Made by a program: the position numbers and the translations under genes. Shown piece by piece: positions 9,015 to 20,486 of a stretch of 64,000 nt of DNA. The stretch is from Pontixanthobacter aquaemixtae (GTDB lineage: Bacteria > Pseudomonadota > Alphaproteobacteria > Sphingomonadales > Sphingomonadaceae): the NCBI RefSeq assembly GCF_009827395.1, contig NZ_WTYX01000001.1, positions 997,722-1,061,721 on the forward strand, written 5' to 3'. Within the stretch, counting starts at the first letter, position 1, and each line of letters starts with the position of its first letter. The notes beneath the pieces are model-generated. The model did not search any database. It saw only the letters and a program-made list of their open reading frames with translations, and had not been told where the DNA came from.

Positions 9015-9052
9015 CGCGTAAGTCGTAGTAGAATTCCAAGATGTGTTGTCAT
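9002..9052 (-). CDS. leuL: leuA leader peptide (16 aa)
   Basis: A short reading frame with ATG at 9052 and TGA at 9004-9002 encodes MTTHLGILLRLTRPWA. Four of the residues are leucine, including a CTA-CTA pair, and one is isoleucine, as expected of an amino-acid-sensing leader peptide. The stop codon abuts the proximal arm of the switchable hairpin. No good Shine-Dalgarno sequence is present. The best promoter (TTTACA-N17-CATACG) would place transcription start at or next to the ATG, so it may be translated as a leaderless mRNA, as is known for the rhizobial trpL leader. The gene symbol is by analogy. Confidence 0.65.
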   Translation of the reverse strand: MTTHLGILLRLTRPWA

Positions 9053-9058
9053 GCGCTT

Positions 9059-9087
9059 CGTATGCGGTCCGCAAGCGCCCTTGTAAA
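9059..9087 (-). promoter_or_regulatory. Putative sigma-70 promoter of leuL-leuA
   Basis: On the reverse strand TTTACA (9087-9082) and CATACG (9064-9059) are separated by 17 bases. The predicted start falls within a base or two of the leader peptide ATG. Both hexamers are imperfect. Confidence 0.4.
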
Positions 9088-9143
9088 GAGCCAGTTTGGC
9101 GGGCATCGCGCGCAGCGACATAAATGACAGGCAAGGTTGGCAA

Positions 9144-9578
9144 ATGGCAGGGAAGAACGAAGATCTCAATCCGCTCTACAAGACGATGGGGCTGGTCCGC
9201 ATTGTGGAAATGGACAAGGCCGGCCGCGCGCGGCTCGAATATAATGCGCGCAAGGATATGTGCCATTCGGGCGGCGTGGTGCAGGGCGGTTTCGTGTCTG
9301 GTTGGATCGATGCGGCGATGGCGCATGCGGCGATTGCGCTGAACGGACCGGACGTGGTGCCGATGTCGCTGGAGCTGAAAGTCAGCTTCTTCGCCCCGAC
9401 GCGGCCCGGACTGGTAATTGCCGAAGGCTGGGTCGAAAAAGGCGGGCGCCGGACCGGATTCTATGAAGGCTGCCTGAAAGATGAAAACGGCACCGTTCTG
9501 GCCAAGGGCACCAGCACGATCATGTTCGCGGACCGGGAAAAGGTCGAAAGCGCGTCCAAACGCGCGACCGCAGGGTAA
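9144..9578 (+). CDS. PaaI-type hotdog-fold thioesterase
   Basis: A 144-residue single hotdog domain from the ATG of MAGKNEDLN; the frame is open 16 codons further upstream. The segment MCHSGGVVQGGFVSGWIDAAMAHA has the family's H-x-G-x-V-x-G-x-x-x-x-x-x-D/A pattern that holds the acyl-CoA thioester, and LELKVSFFAPTRPG is the second conserved strand. Members hydrolyse aromatic or fatty acyl-CoA thioesters in the cytoplasm. The substrate here is unknown. It is divergent from leuL-leuA and convergent with ilvC. Confidence 0.84.
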   Translation: MAGKNEDLNPLYKTMGLVRIVEMDKAGRARLEYNARKDMCHSGGVVQGGFVSGWIDAAMAHAAIALNGPDVVPMSLELKVSFFAPTRPGLVIAEGWVEKGGRRTGFYEGCLKDENGTVLAKGTSTIMFADREKVESASKRATAG

Positions 9579-9586
9579 GCCATGGC

Positions 9587-9618
9587 GGCGGGCTGCTTTC
9601 GAAGCGAAAGCGCCCGCC
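9587..9618. terminator. Large hairpin between convergent genes, possible terminator
   Basis: GGCGGGC-T-GCTTTCG-AAG-CGAAAGC-GCCCGCC forms a stem of 14 pairs with one bulged T. It sits between the 3' ends of the thioesterase gene and ilvC. There is no adjacent T-tract on either strand, so bidirectional termination is only an inference. Confidence 0.4.
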
Positions 9619-9628
9619 GGAACCGGGC

Positions 9629-10760
<1,132 letters not shown>

Positions 10761-10765
10761 GATTT

Positions 10766-11281
10766 CTATGCCCCCTCAGGCCCTCGCATCATTCCCGCGA
10801 CGCCTGTACGGCCAACCTCTACCAGGCCAAGCTCGCGCATCAGGCCGATGAAATTATCAATCTTGTCCGGCGAGCCGGTCAGTTCGAAAATGAAGCTCGA
10901 TGTCGTCACATCGACGACCTGCGCACGGAATACCTCTGCCAGACGCAGCGCTTCGACACGGTCATCGCCTACCCCAGCGACTTTAATTAGCGCCAATTCG
11001 CGTTCGACATGCGGACCTTCTTCGGTGAGATCGACGACTTTGTGAACCGGAACCAGGCGGTCGAGCTGCGCTTCGATCTGGTCGATAACCTGCTGCGGGC
11101 CGTTGGTTACAATGGTGATGCGGCTCGTCGCGTGATCTTCTGCGATATCGGCCACGGTAAGACTGTCGATATTATAGCCACGCGCGGTGAACAGGCCCGC
11201 GATCTTGGCCAGAATGCCGGCCTCGTTATCGACCGTTATCGCCAGAACGTGGCGTTCGGATTTTGCTTCCTTGATATGCAT
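10766..11281 (-). CDS. ilvN: Acetolactate synthase small (regulatory) subunit
   Basis: A 171-residue regulatory subunit of acetohydroxyacid synthase. The N-terminal ACT domain is clear (HVLAITVDNEAGILAKIAGLFTARGYNIDSLTVA), followed by the family C-terminal domain (ELALIKVAG…) that activates the large subunit and mediates valine feedback inhibition. The start ATG lies 9 bases after the ilvI stop codon, so the subunits are co-translated. Some genomes call the same protein IlvH. Confidence 0.95.
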   Translation of the reverse strand: MHIKEAKSERHVLAITVDNEAGILAKIAGLFTARGYNIDSLTVADIAEDHATSRITIVTNGPQQVIDQIEAQLDRLVPVHKVVDLTEEGPHVERELALIKVAGVGDDRVEALRLAEVFRAQVVDVTTSSFIFELTGSPDKIDNFIGLMRELGLVEVGRTGVAGMMRGPEGA

Positions 11282-11290
11282 GCCCTGCTC

Positions 11291-13042
11291 CTAGACCAAA
11301 GCTTTCGCTTCGTCGTCCATCGTTCCCGCGACATGATCACCATACATCAGCATTTCAGTATGCGCCGCGCCGCTCGGGATCATGGGGTAACAATTGGCTT
11401 CTTTGGAAACCTGGCAATCCACGATTACGGGGCCGTCATGCGCCAGCATCGCTTCGATCCCGGCATCAAGACCCGCTTCATCTTCAATCCGGATGCCTTT
11501 CCAGCCATAAGCCTCTGCAAGCGCGACAAAATCGGGTAGGCTGTCCGAATAGCTGTTCGAATAGCGGCTTTCATAGGTCAGTTCCTGCCATTGGCGGACC
11601 ATGCCCATATATTCGTTGTTGAGGATGAAAACCTTGACCGGCAGGCGATATTGGCTCGCGGTGCCCAGTTCCTGAATGTTCATCTGGATCGACGCTTCGC
11701 CGGCAATATCGATCACCAGATCATCGGGATTGCCCAATTGCGCACCGATTGCCGCGGGCAAGCCATATCCCATTGTGCCCAAACCACCGCTGGTCAGCCA
11801 TTTGTTCGGGTCGGAGAAATGGAAATATTGCGCCGCCCACATCTGGTGTTGGCCGACTTCGGTGGTGATGATCGGATTGCGCGATTTGCTCAGCGCATAG
11901 AGCCGCTCGATGGCTTTTTGCGGCATGATCGCCTGGCTTTTCTCCGGATAGGCGAGGCTTTCGCGTGCGCGCCATCCGGTGATGCGCGCCTTCCACTCGC
12001 CCAGATCTTTGGGCTTCTTGCCATCCCACGCATCGGTCAATTGCCGCAAAACGGTGGCGCAATCGCCGACGATGCCGAGATCGACAGGCACAGTCTTGTT
12101 GATCGAAGCGCGATCAATATCGATATGTATCTTCTTGGAATTGGGCGAAAATGCATCGAGGCGTCCGGTCACGCGATCATCGAAACGCGCGCCAACGCAG
12201 ATCATCAGATCGCAGCGGTTCATCGCCATATTCGCTTCGTAAGTGCCGTGCATGCCCAGCATACCCAGCCAATCGGGATGATCCGCCGGAAATGCGCCGA
12301 GACCCATCAGCGTGGACGTCACGGGCGCGCCGGTCAGTTCCTGCAACTGGCGGAGCAGGGCGCTTGCCTCCGGACCGGAATTGATCACCCCGCCGCCGGT
12401 ATAGAAGATGGGGCATTCTGCGGCTGCCATCATCGCGACGGCTTTCTGGATATGCGCGTCCTTGCCTTCGATCCGCGGCTGATACCGTTGCGAGGCAACA
12501 AAGCTGCCTTGCGCGTGTTGCCCGTCTGACATGGCGATCTGGACGTCTTTGGGAATGTCCACGACAACGGGGCCGGGTCGTCCGGTTGTCGCGATACGGA
12601 AAGCTTCCTCGATTGTGGCTTTCAGCTCTCCCGGATTTTTCACGAGGTAATTATGCTTGGTGCAATGCCGCGTGATACCGACCGTGTCGGCTTCCTGAAA
12701 TGCGTCGGTCCCGATTAGCGGTGTTGGAACCTGACCGGTGATCACAACCATCGGGATTGAATCGAGATAGGCGTCGGCGATGCCGGTTACAGCATTTGTC
12801 GCGCCCGGGCCCGAGGTTACAAGAACAACGCCGGGCTTGCCGGTCGAGCGCGCGTAACCTTCTGCGGCGTGTGCCGCGCCGGCTTCATGTCGGACCAGGA
12901 TATGGCGAATGCGCTGGTCGTCAAACAGCTCGTCATAAATGGGCAGAACTGCGCCGCCGGGATAGCCGAAAATAAACTCGACGCCCTGTTCGACCAGACC
13001 TTCAACCAGGATGGATGCGCCGCTACGCTCCTGCTTAGACAC
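11291..13042 (-). CDS. ilvB: Acetolactate synthase large (catalytic) subunit
   Basis: A 583-residue ThDP enzyme that makes acetolactate and acetohydroxybutyrate for valine, leucine and isoleucine. Visible features are the catalytic Glu region ([17 protein letters not shown]), the central FAD-binding domain, and the C-terminal ThDP motif [12 protein letters not shown]…NN, where GEA replaces the textbook GDG as in many alphaproteobacteria. The start is a GTG behind GGAG. First gene of the ilv operon; a hairpin-rich leader of about 100 bases precedes it. Called ilvI in some genomes. Confidence 0.96.
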   Translation of the reverse strand: MSKQERSGASILVEGLVEQGVEFIFGYPGGAVLPIYDELFDDQRIRHILVRHEAGAAHAAEGYARSTGKPGVVLVTSGPGATNAVTGIADAYLDSIPMVVITGQVPTPLIGTDAFQEADTVGITRHCTKHNYLVKNPGELKATIEEAFRIATTGRPGPVVVDIPKDVQIAMSDGQHAQGSFVASQRYQPRIEGKDAHIQKAVAMMAAAECPIFYTGGGVINSGPEASALLRQLQELTGAPVTSTLMGLGAFPADHPDWLGMLGMHGTYEANMAMNRCDLMICVGARFDDRVTGRLDAFSPNSKKIHIDIDRASINKTVPVDLGIVGDCATVLRQLTDAWDGKKPKDLGEWKARITGWRARESLAYPEKSQAIMPQKAIERLYALSKSRNPIITTEVGQHQMWAAQYFHFSDPNKWLTSGGLGTMGYGLPAAIGAQLGNPDDLVIDIAGEASIQMNIQELGTASQYRLPVKVFILNNEYMGMVRQWQELTYESRYSNSYSDSLPDFVALAEAYGWKGIRIEDEAGLDAGIEAMLAHDGPVIVDCQVSKEANCYPMIPSGAAHTEMLMYGDHVAGTMDDEAKALV

Positions 13043-13067
13043 TGTTTTCTCCGCCGTTAATCAATTG

Positions 13068-13148
13068 CCGGGCCAAATTAATGGCCCGGTGCAGGGGTGT
13101 GCACCGAGCCAATATTGGGCTCAATAGCGCACTAAAATGTTCCGTCAA
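13068..13148 (-). promoter_or_regulatory. Putative ilv promoter, palindromic operator and leader hairpins
   Basis: On the reverse strand a candidate promoter TTGACG-N16-TATTGA (13148-13121) overlaps the palindrome GAGCC-N7-GGCTC (13122-13106). Two hairpins follow: CGGTGCA-N6-TGCACCG (13106-13087) and CCGGGCCA-N6-TGGCCCGG (13089-13068), which share three bases and so compete at the base. No Ile/Val/Leu-rich leader peptide is encoded, so control would be by a protein or by RNA structure. A terminator role for miaA is an alternative. Confidence 0.4.
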
Positions 13149-13151
13149 CCG

Positions 13152-14108
13152 CTAATTATGTAATAATCGTTCAAATATCGTTTCCAAATTGGCATTTTCA
13201 GGCTGTGCGCGCGTCCACCATTCGGGAGGCTGGTTGCGGAACCATGTGTATTGACGCTTGGCATACTGCCTTGTCGACATCTGGCCAGATTGAATCATTT
13301 CATCGCGCTCAACTCTGCCTTCTAGCCATGCCGCAATTTCGCGAACCCCAATCGCCCGCATAACCGGTAATTCGGGATTGAGATTGCGTGCCAAGAGCAC
13401 CTGAACCTCCTCCACCGCGCCGTAGTCGAGCATTTTCTCAAAGCGCAGATCGCAGCGCGCATAGAGCTGTTCTCTATCGGGCACGAGGATCAAGGGGCTC
13501 AGCGCAACCTCATCGCCGATTCCACCCACGGGATTGCCGTGCCAGCTGGCCATTGGTTTGCCGGTAGATCGGACCACTTCCAAGGCGCGACCGGTGCGGG
13601 TGGTGTCGGCGGGCGCCAATCGTGCGGCTGATGCAGGGTCTTCAATTTCCAACGCCGCACGTGCGTCGCTTTGCTCCATTGCCCTGATTTCAGCGCGAAT
13701 ATCGGGATCGATGGGCGGGATGGGTGAAATGCCATCGAGCAAAGTGCGCATATAGAGGCCGGTTCCGCCGACCAATATCGGAACCGCGCCTTTGGCATGC
13801 AGCCGGGTGATTTGCGCTTTCGCGGCGTTGGACCACTCGGCGGTCGAGCAAGCGGTTGCGCCATCCCAATCGCCAAACAAATGATGCGGCACGCCGCGCA
13901 TTTCTTCTGCATCGGGCCGCGCGCTTAGCACTTGCAGGTCGCGATAAACCTGCGCGCTGTCGCAATTGATCACTGCGGCCTCTTTTCCACGGGCTTTGAG
14001 AGCGAGCGCCAGATTGACTGCCAAATCGGTCTTGCCGCTGGCGGTTGGCCCTGCAATGAGCGCGAGCGGGGGCTTTGCCCCGATATCAGGAGAAGAATGC
14101 GTGCTCAT
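13152..14108 (-). CDS. miaA: tRNA dimethylallyltransferase
   Basis: A 318-residue MiaA, which prenylates A37 of UNN-decoding tRNAs. It starts at the ATG of MSTHSSPD; the open frame continues 174 codons upstream, but that part is the antisense of serB. The P-loop LIAGPTASGKTDLA lies at about residues 16-29, INCDSAQVYRDL and PHHLFGDWD follow, and ILVGGTGLYMRTLLDG is the DMAPP/tRNA site. The C-terminal RQYAKRQYTWFRNQ is the anticodon-stem-binding signature. The gene overlaps the divergent serB start by 8 bases. Confidence 0.96.
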   Translation of the reverse strand: MSTHSSPDIGAKPPLALIAGPTASGKTDLAVNLALALKARGKEAAVINCDSAQVYRDLQVLSARPDAEEMRGVPHHLFGDWDGATACSTAEWSNAAKAQITRLHAKGAVPILVGGTGLYMRTLLDGISPIPPIDPDIRAEIRAMEQSDARAALEIEDPASAARLAPADTTRTGRALEVVRSTGKPMASWHGNPVGGIGDEVALSPLILVPDREQLYARCDLRFEKMLDYGAVEEVQVLLARNLNPELPVMRAIGVREIAAWLEGRVERDEMIQSGQMSTRQYAKRQYTWFRNQPPEWWTRAQPENANLETIFERLLHN

Positions 14109-15000
14109 CGCCCGTTTGATAGCAGACACGGACAAACTTGAAACAAGTCTTGAAAGCGCCGCGAAAGCATTGGCGAGTGCGGGCATCGCCGAAGGCGCGC
14201 AGGCGGGCAGCCGCGAACTGTCTGGCGGCAAGAGCATCATGCAGCTTGCGGTCCCATCGGGAGAACGCGATGCGATCCGCGCGTTGGTGGAGGAGCACTT
14301 CGCCCCTGACGCAGCGCTTGTTTCCGAAGCGAAAATTCCGCCGCTCAAAATGTTCATTTCGGATATGGATTCGACCATTATCGGGCAGGAATGCATCGAT
14401 GAACTTGCCGATTTTGCCGGTCTGAAGGGCAAAGTCTCCGCAATTACAGAGCGGGCGATGCAGGGCGAGCTCGATTTTGAAACAGCCTTACGCGAACGGG
14501 TGCAATTGCTCGCCGGCCTGCCGGAAAGCGCCATCAAGGAATGCCTGGAAACGCGGATAGAACCGACCCCTGGCGCGCGGACTTTGGTCCAGACGCTCAA
14601 GAAAAAAGGTTGCCTGACGGTGCTGGTCACCGGCGGCTTCCATCATTTCGCCAACCCGATCGCGCGCCAATTGGGATTTGACTGGGTCATCGGGAACCAG
14701 CTTGCTGTTGTGGATGGCAAGCTGACGGGCGAATTGGACGGCCCGATCATCGACAGCGAAGTGAAACGATCTACGCTGGAAGAAGGACGGGCCAAGTTTG
14801 AAACCGGCACCGTGCTGGCGGCGGGCGATGGTGCGAATGATATTCCGATGCTGCAAGCTGCAGATTACGGCATGGCCTATCGCGCGAAACCAAAAGCGCG
14901 CGCCGCAGCGTCAGGTTGGATAGACGAGGGCGATCTTTCGGCAATTTTGCACCTTCTCGACATTCCCGCCGATGATTGGGTGACCGACCAAGCCGGTTGA
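14101..15000 (+). CDS. serB: Phosphoserine phosphatase
   Basis: A 299-residue SerB that hydrolyses phosphoserine in the last step of serine synthesis. I chose the GTG at 14101 because AGGAG lies 8 bases upstream. HAD motifs are FISDMDSTIIGQECID (nucleophile DMDST), VTGGFHHFA (motif II), the K in IDSEVKRSTLEEG and GDGANDIPML (motifs III/IV). An N-terminal region of about 80 residues resembles the ACT-like extension of proteobacterial SerB. Its 5' end overlaps miaA, so each gene carries the other's translation start signals. Confidence 0.95.
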   Translation: MLIARLIADTDKLETSLESAAKALASAGIAEGAQAGSRELSGGKSIMQLAVPSGERDAIRALVEEHFAPDAALVSEAKIPPLKMFISDMDSTIIGQECIDELADFAGLKGKVSAITERAMQGELDFETALRERVQLLAGLPESAIKECLETRIEPTPGARTLVQTLKKKGCLTVLVTGGFHHFANPIARQLGFDWVIGNQLAVVDGKLTGELDGPIIDSEVKRSTLEEGRAKFETGTVLAAGDGANDIPMLQAADYGMAYRAKPKARAAASGWIDEGDLSAILHLLDIPADDWVTDQAG

Positions 15001-15008
15001 TTGCAGGG

Positions 15009-15695
15009 CTAAAGCCAGCTGGAAATCTGCTCCAGGGGTTTTTTCTTCAGGGCGTGAGTTGGAACTGTGGCATCCTTCGCCGGTTTCCCCACCACCACGA
15101 TCATCAGCGGCTTTTCCTCTGCCGGACGACCGCAAATATCGCGCAAAAATCCCATCGGGGAGGGGGTGTGCGTCAAGGTTGCAAGGCCTGCCTCGTGCAG
15201 CGTGGTGATCAGCATCCCGCAAGCAATACCAACGCTTTCGTTGACGTAGTAATTCTGCGTCTTGCCATCCTCTTCGATGCCGCCCTTGCGCTGCGCAAAC
15301 ACCACGATCAGCCAGGGCGCGGTTTCCAGAAAGGGTTTGTCCTCATCAGTTCCCAGCGGTGAGAGGGCATCAAGCCACTGGTCCGAAGCTTTGGCGCCTT
15401 CGCCTTTTTTGCCGTAGAATTCGCGTTCTTCCTGTTCGGCAGCTTCACGGATCGCCCTTTTCTTTTCCGGCGATGACACCACGGCAAAATGCCATGGCTG
15501 ATGATTGGCGCCGTTGGGCGCGCTTCCGCCAGCGGTGATCGCTGCTTCGATCACTTCGCGCGGAACGGGATCATCGGTGAAATAGCGGCAGGTCCGGCGC
15601 CGGACTATGCGGTCGCGAAAGGACCGGGCGCGGGCAACGCTTTCCTCATTCGAAATGTCGGGCAGGCTGTAGGGAACGGAATCATGTGGTTTCAT
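15009..15695 (-). CDS. Nitroreductase-family FMN oxidoreductase
   Basis: A 228-residue nitroreductase from the ATG of MKPHDSVPY; 46 more open codons upstream overlap coq4 and are unlikely to be coding. RDRIVRRRTCRYFTDDPVPREVIEAAI is the FMN-phosphate-binding start of the fold, GSAPNGANHQPWHF the second contact and PSPMGFLRDICGRP the C-terminal contact. The N-terminal extension and layout resemble the iodotyrosine-dehalogenase-like/BluB-side subfamily. NAD(P)H-dependent reduction of an aromatic or halogenated substrate is a family inference. Convergent with serB, 8 bases apart. Confidence 0.85.
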   Translation of the reverse strand: MKPHDSVPYSLPDISNEESVARARSFRDRIVRRRTCRYFTDDPVPREVIEAAITAGGSAPNGANHQPWHFAVVSSPEKKRAIREAAEQEEREFYGKKGEGAKASDQWLDALSPLGTDEDKPFLETAPWLIVVFAQRKGGIEEDGKTQNYYVNESVGIACGMLITTLHEAGLATLTHTPSPMGFLRDICGRPAEEKPLMIVVVGKPAKDATVPTHALKKKPLEQISSWL

Positions 15696-15811
15696 ATGAG
15701 ACTTTATCGGATGGATTGGACGAGTTGGAAAGGGCCCAGTTTGGGCCACTATTGACAAGAATGTAAGTAAGTTGCAGAACAAGACTGACCGCAACGAAAG
15801 AGTAAAGTCCG

Positions 15812-16950
<1,139 letters not shown>

Positions 16951-16969
16951 TCAGCAATGCGCCGCCGGC

Positions 16970-19303
16970 TTAATCTTCCATCCAGTTCTTGAAGAAGCTG
17001 TCATTGGCTTCGCGCAGTTTCTCGACCGGAATATCGAACAGGATTGCATCTTCATCGTCTTTCCATGAGAATTTGTCGCCGCCGGTAAAGCCGATCCAGT
17101 CGGCGCTGACGCCTGCTTCGCTGCACTCGGCCTCAAACGCTTCCCATTCCTCGCGTTCGGTGATGGGCAGGCAGATGATGTAGCGGGCCTGATCTTCGCC
17201 AAACATATCGAGCAAGCTGTCGCCCAGCGTATGAACGCTTGCGCCAATACCGCTGGCCATGGCCATTTCGGCAAGCGCAACAGCCGCGCCGCCGTCGGAA
17301 ATGTCGTGCACCGTGTTGCAGCGATAGCTTTCGATCAAATCGCGGACAAACTCGCCCACGCGGCGTTCCATCTCCAGATCGACCGGAGGCGGCGCACCGT
17401 CTTCCTTTCCGCGAATTTCGCGCAGCCATGTTGACTGGCCCAAATGCGATCCAATCGCGCCGATCGCTCCATCGGCCCGCATGGCAGCCAGATCTGCGCC
17501 GCCGCCCGACTTGGCGTTCCACAAGACATCGCCATTATCGGTAAAGCCGCCCAGCACGATTATCGCCTGACCTTCTTCCTTGAAATCAATGGTGGCCATC
17601 ACATCGTGGTCATCCATCAACCCGACGCCGCCGATCGCAGGCGTGGGCAGGATGGCGCTTCCACCGCCGGTGGCCTTACTCTCGTTATAGAGCGAGACGT
17701 TTCCGCTCACGATGGGGAAGTCGAGCTGGCGGCAGGCTTCGCCCATGCCCTCGACGCAGCCCACAAATTGCGCCATGATTTCGGGCCGCTGCGGATTGCC
17801 GAAATTGAGGCAGTTGGTAACCGAAAGCGGTTTCGCGCCAACCGCGCACAAATTGCGGTATGATTCCGCGACGGCATGTTTGCCGCCTTCGAACGGATCG
17901 GCATAGCAATAGCGCGGGTTGCAATCGGTGCTGATCGCCAGCCCCTTGTCGGTGCCATGCACGCGCACGACCGAGGCATCGCCGCCCGATTTTTGCAACG
18001 TGTCCGCGCCAACCTGGCTGTCATATTGCTCCCAGATCCACCGGCGCGAGGCGAGGGCGGGGGTGCCCAGCAATTGCAGCAGCTCTGCGCCATGGTCTTC
18101 GCTCGGCTCTATCTTGTCGAGCGCGGGAATACCGGCCCATGCCTTGTATTCATCGCGCGAGATATAGGGCCGCTCATATTCTGGCGCGTCAGAGGCAAGC
18201 GGTCCCAGCGGTATATCGCATACCACTTCGCCATCGAATTCGAGCACCATATGCTGGGTATCGGTGACTTCGCCGATGACCGCGAAGTCGAGCTCCCACT
18301 TCTCGAAGATCGCCGCAGCCATTTCTTCTTTGCCGGGCTTGAGCACCATGAGCATCCGCTCCTGGCTTTCGCTCAGCATCATTTCATAAGGCGTCATCGC
18401 CTCTTCACGGCAGGGAACCTTGTTCATATCCAGCCGGATACCGGTTTTGCCATTGGTCGCCATTTCGACGCTGGAAGACGTCAGGCCAGCTGCGCCCATA
18501 TCCTGAATCGCTACGATCGCGTCGGTCGCCATCAGCTCCAGACACGCTTCGATCAGCAGCTTCTCGACAAAGGGATCGCCCACCTGAACGGTTGGCCGCT
18601 TTTCTTCGATATCGTCGCCAAAATCCGCGCTGGCCATGGTGGCACCGTGAATGCCGTCGCGGCCTGTTTTGGAGCCGACATAAACGATGGGATTGCCCAC
18701 GCCGGTTGCCGCGCTGTAGAAAATCTTGTCGGTATCCGCGACGCCTACGGTCATCGCATTGACGAGGATATTTCCGTCATAGGCGGGGTGGAAATTGGTT
18801 TCCCCGCCGACCGTGGGAACGCCCACGCAGTTGCCGTAACCGCCGATCCCGGCAACCACACCTTTGACGAGGTGTTTCATCTTCGGATGATCGGGCGAAC
18901 CGAAGCGGAGCGCATTCATATTCGCGACCGGGCGCGCGCCCATCGTGAACACATCGCGCAAAATGCCGCCTACGCCGGTGGCCGCGCCCTGATATGGCTC
19001 GATATAGGATGGGTGGTTGTGGCTCTCCATCTTGAAGATCGCCGCCTGCCCATCACCAATATCGATGACGCCGGCGTTTTCCCCGGGGCCGCAAATGACC
19101 CAAGGCGCTTCGGTTGGAAGTTTCTTCAAATGGAAACGCGATGATTTGTAGGAGCAATGCTCCGACCACATCACCGAAAAAATGCCCAGCTCCACCATAT
19201 TGGGGACGCGGCCGAGCGATTTGAGCACTTGCTCATATTCTTCGGGAGAAAAGCCGTGCTGTTCGACGACTTCAGGAGTGATCACATCGGAAGGATTCGC
19301 CAT
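16970..19303 (-). CDS. purL: Phosphoribosylformylglycinamidine synthase subunit PurL
   Basis: A 777-residue PurL of the multi-subunit (PurS/PurQ/PurL) type, which makes FGAM from FGAR in purine synthesis. Features are the N-terminal [40 protein letters not shown], the ATP/Mg motif [16 protein letters not shown], the FRATxxVGG-like region [16 protein letters not shown], the strand [17 protein letters not shown] and the second-half [18 protein letters not shown]. PurQ and PurS are not in the window. It follows the membrane protein gene at 19313 by 9 bases. Confidence 0.97.
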   Translation of the reverse strand: MANPSDVITPEVVEQHGFSPEEYEQVLKSLGRVPNMVELGIFSVMWSEHCSYKSSRFHLKKLPTEAPWVICGPGENAGVIDIGDGQAAIFKMESHNHPSYIEPYQGAATGVGGILRDVFTMGARPVANMNALRFGSPDHPKMKHLVKGVVAGIGGYGNCVGVPTVGGETNFHPAYDGNILVNAMTVGVADTDKIFYSAATGVGNPIVYVGSKTGRDGIHGATMASADFGDDIEEKRPTVQVGDPFVEKLLIEACLELMATDAIVAIQDMGAAGLTSSSVEMATNGKTGIRLDMNKVPCREEAMTPYEMMLSESQERMLMVLKPGKEEMAAAIFEKWELDFAVIGEVTDTQHMVLEFDGEVVCDIPLGPLASDAPEYERPYISRDEYKAWAGIPALDKIEPSEDHGAELLQLLGTPALASRRWIWEQYDSQVGADTLQKSGGDASVVRVHGTDKGLAISTDCNPRYCYADPFEGGKHAVAESYRNLCAVGAKPLSVTNCLNFGNPQRPEIMAQFVGCVEGMGEACRQLDFPIVSGNVSLYNESKATGGGSAILPTPAIGGVGLMDDHDVMATIDFKEEGQAIIVLGGFTDNGDVLWNAKSGGGADLAAMRADGAIGAIGSHLGQSTWLREIRGKEDGAPPPVDLEMERRVGEFVRDLIESYRCNTVHDISDGGAAVALAEMAMASGIGASVHTLGDSLLDMFGEDQARYIICLPITEREEWEAFEAECSEAGVSADWIGFTGGDKFSWKDDEDAILFDIPVEKLREANDSFFKNWMED

Positions 19304-19312
19304 GGCGCGCGT

Positions 19313-19993
19313 TTAGCGCCGTGGACCGCCTCCTGCTAGTCCCCGATCATCCACATGGCGGCGAGTTGTCCCCACCCATTTTGCAATCCATGCAGCAAGG
19401 CCGAAACTGAGCAGCGCCATACCATAGAGCGGGAGGCCCGCTTCGGTGGGCTGCGGCCCGAACCAGTTGATCGCTTGAATCAGCAGCAGGAAGCCCAGCA
19501 ACATCCATGGCGGCATCACCGGGCCCTTGGTCCGCGAGATGTACCACAGGAATGCAGCGAGGGTTATTCCAAGTTCCAGAGCGATGGCGGCCGCCGGATA
19601 GTTCCACAGGCCAAATCCGTAACGCGCTTCTCCGCCCGCGATGGTCAAATCGGGGCGGTGAACCAGTAGATCGGTGAGCCAGTGGGAGACGACGACTAGC
19701 GCGGCAAGGCTAGCTGTTACGAATTGCCGCCGCATCAACAGCAGCACGACCAGCATCAGCAATGCCCAGCCGAGCGTACCGACCAAACTATGCGTATATG
19801 GCATGTGATAAAGATCGAGCGGATTCATCGCGGTTATGCCCGGTTCGATCCGCATTTTTTCGACGCCAATGATGGCGAACAGGAAGAAGCCCCAATCAAC
19901 CAGCTGTGCTGCGATAAAAAGCGTCCCCAGCTTTGGCGCATTCTTGCTGACCGCAGCTGCGGCGAATGCTGGCGCCCAGTGACCTATGAACAT
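19313..19993 (-). CDS. Polytopic membrane protein, YdjM-like
   Basis: A 226-residue protein with about six transmembrane helices. Conserved-looking polar residues lie in loops: YHMPYTHSLVGT near residue 87, VSHWLTDLLVHRPDLTI near 122 and GFGLWNYP near 145. The TH-S…SHWLTD pattern resembles the membrane-bound metal-dependent hydrolase (YdjM/DUF457) superfamily. It precedes purL by 9 bases on the same strand and is probably co-transcribed; a functional link to purine synthesis is not evident. Confidence 0.7.
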   Translation of the reverse strand: MFIGHWAPAFAAAAVSKNAPKLGTLFIAAQLVDWGFFLFAIIGVEKMRIEPGITAMNPLDLYHMPYTHSLVGTLGWALLMLVVLLLMRRQFVTASLAALVVVSHWLTDLLVHRPDLTIAGGEARYGFGLWNYPAAAIALELGITLAAFLWYISRTKGPVMPPWMLLGFLLLIQAINWFGPQPTEAGLPLYGMALLSFGLAAWIAKWVGTTRRHVDDRGLAGGGPRR

Positions 19994-20021
19994 TTATACG
20001 AACGCCCCCAATCGTCTCATC

Positions 20022-20423
20022 CTAAGTCGTGAGGCGCAGTGTTACCCATGTTGCGACGCCGCTTGCAACAGCTGTTGCGAAAGCTCCCCAAAGAATATCG
20101 GCGATGGAGATATGCGTGGCCCAAACCTTCATCACCGCCTGACTGGTGAGGTCGTAAGTTGCATAGCATAGCCCGCCAAGAATGGCCCCGTTCACAAATG
20201 CGGTTGGCGCGCTGCCGGCTTCCAAGCCAGGCTTGATGGCAAACCACACCATTCCGAAAAGATACAGGATGTAAAAAAGCCCTGCCGCTCCCAATCGCAC
20301 ATTGTCCGCCATTATCTCTCCGATTACCGGACGGTACAGATTGGGTTCGGCCCATCGGAGCCAAAAAAAATCGAGCACGCCAAAGACGATGCCAGCCGCG
20401 ACGAAGGCTATGATCCACTGCAT
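20022..20423 (-). CDS. DUF2177 family membrane protein
   Basis: A 133-residue protein with four predicted helices, starting at the ATG of MQWIIAFVAAGIVFGVLDFFWLRW behind GGGAGAG. The frame is open 71 codons further upstream, but that overlaps the divergent xseB. The segments FGVLDFFWLRWAEPNLYRP, FVNGAILGGLCYATYDLTSQAVMK and WGAFATAVAS match the DUF2177 layout. Function unknown. It is upstream of the YdjM-like gene and purL on the same strand, 28 bases away. Confidence 0.78.
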   Translation of the reverse strand: MQWIIAFVAAGIVFGVLDFFWLRWAEPNLYRPVIGEIMADNVRLGAAGLFYILYLFGMVWFAIKPGLEAGSAPTAFVNGAILGGLCYATYDLTSQAVMKVWATHISIADILWGAFATAVASGVATWVTLRLTT

Positions 20424-20486
20424 TTTTTGTCTCTCCCGAGATATGTCAACTTGACCGCGAAGGGCCGCTTGGTCATTGCTTGTCGG

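Noticed and set aside
8851-9039. Reverse-strand TTG frame of 62 codons across the leuA leader
   Set aside because: It overlaps the leuA start in another frame and starts at a TTG. The ATG frame at 9052 fits a Leu-rich leader far better.
13043-13148. Possible leader peptide for the ilv operon
   Set aside because: Only very short GTG frames occur (such as VHTPAPGH) and none is rich in Ile, Val or Leu.
14109-14630. N-terminal extension of miaA to 492 codons
   Set aside because: The extra 174 codons are the antisense of serB and lack MiaA similarity; the ATG at 14108 gives the normal family length.
17876-19144. Forward frame of 422 codons antisense to purL
   Set aside because: It lies wholly within the PurL coding region on the other strand and has no family similarity.
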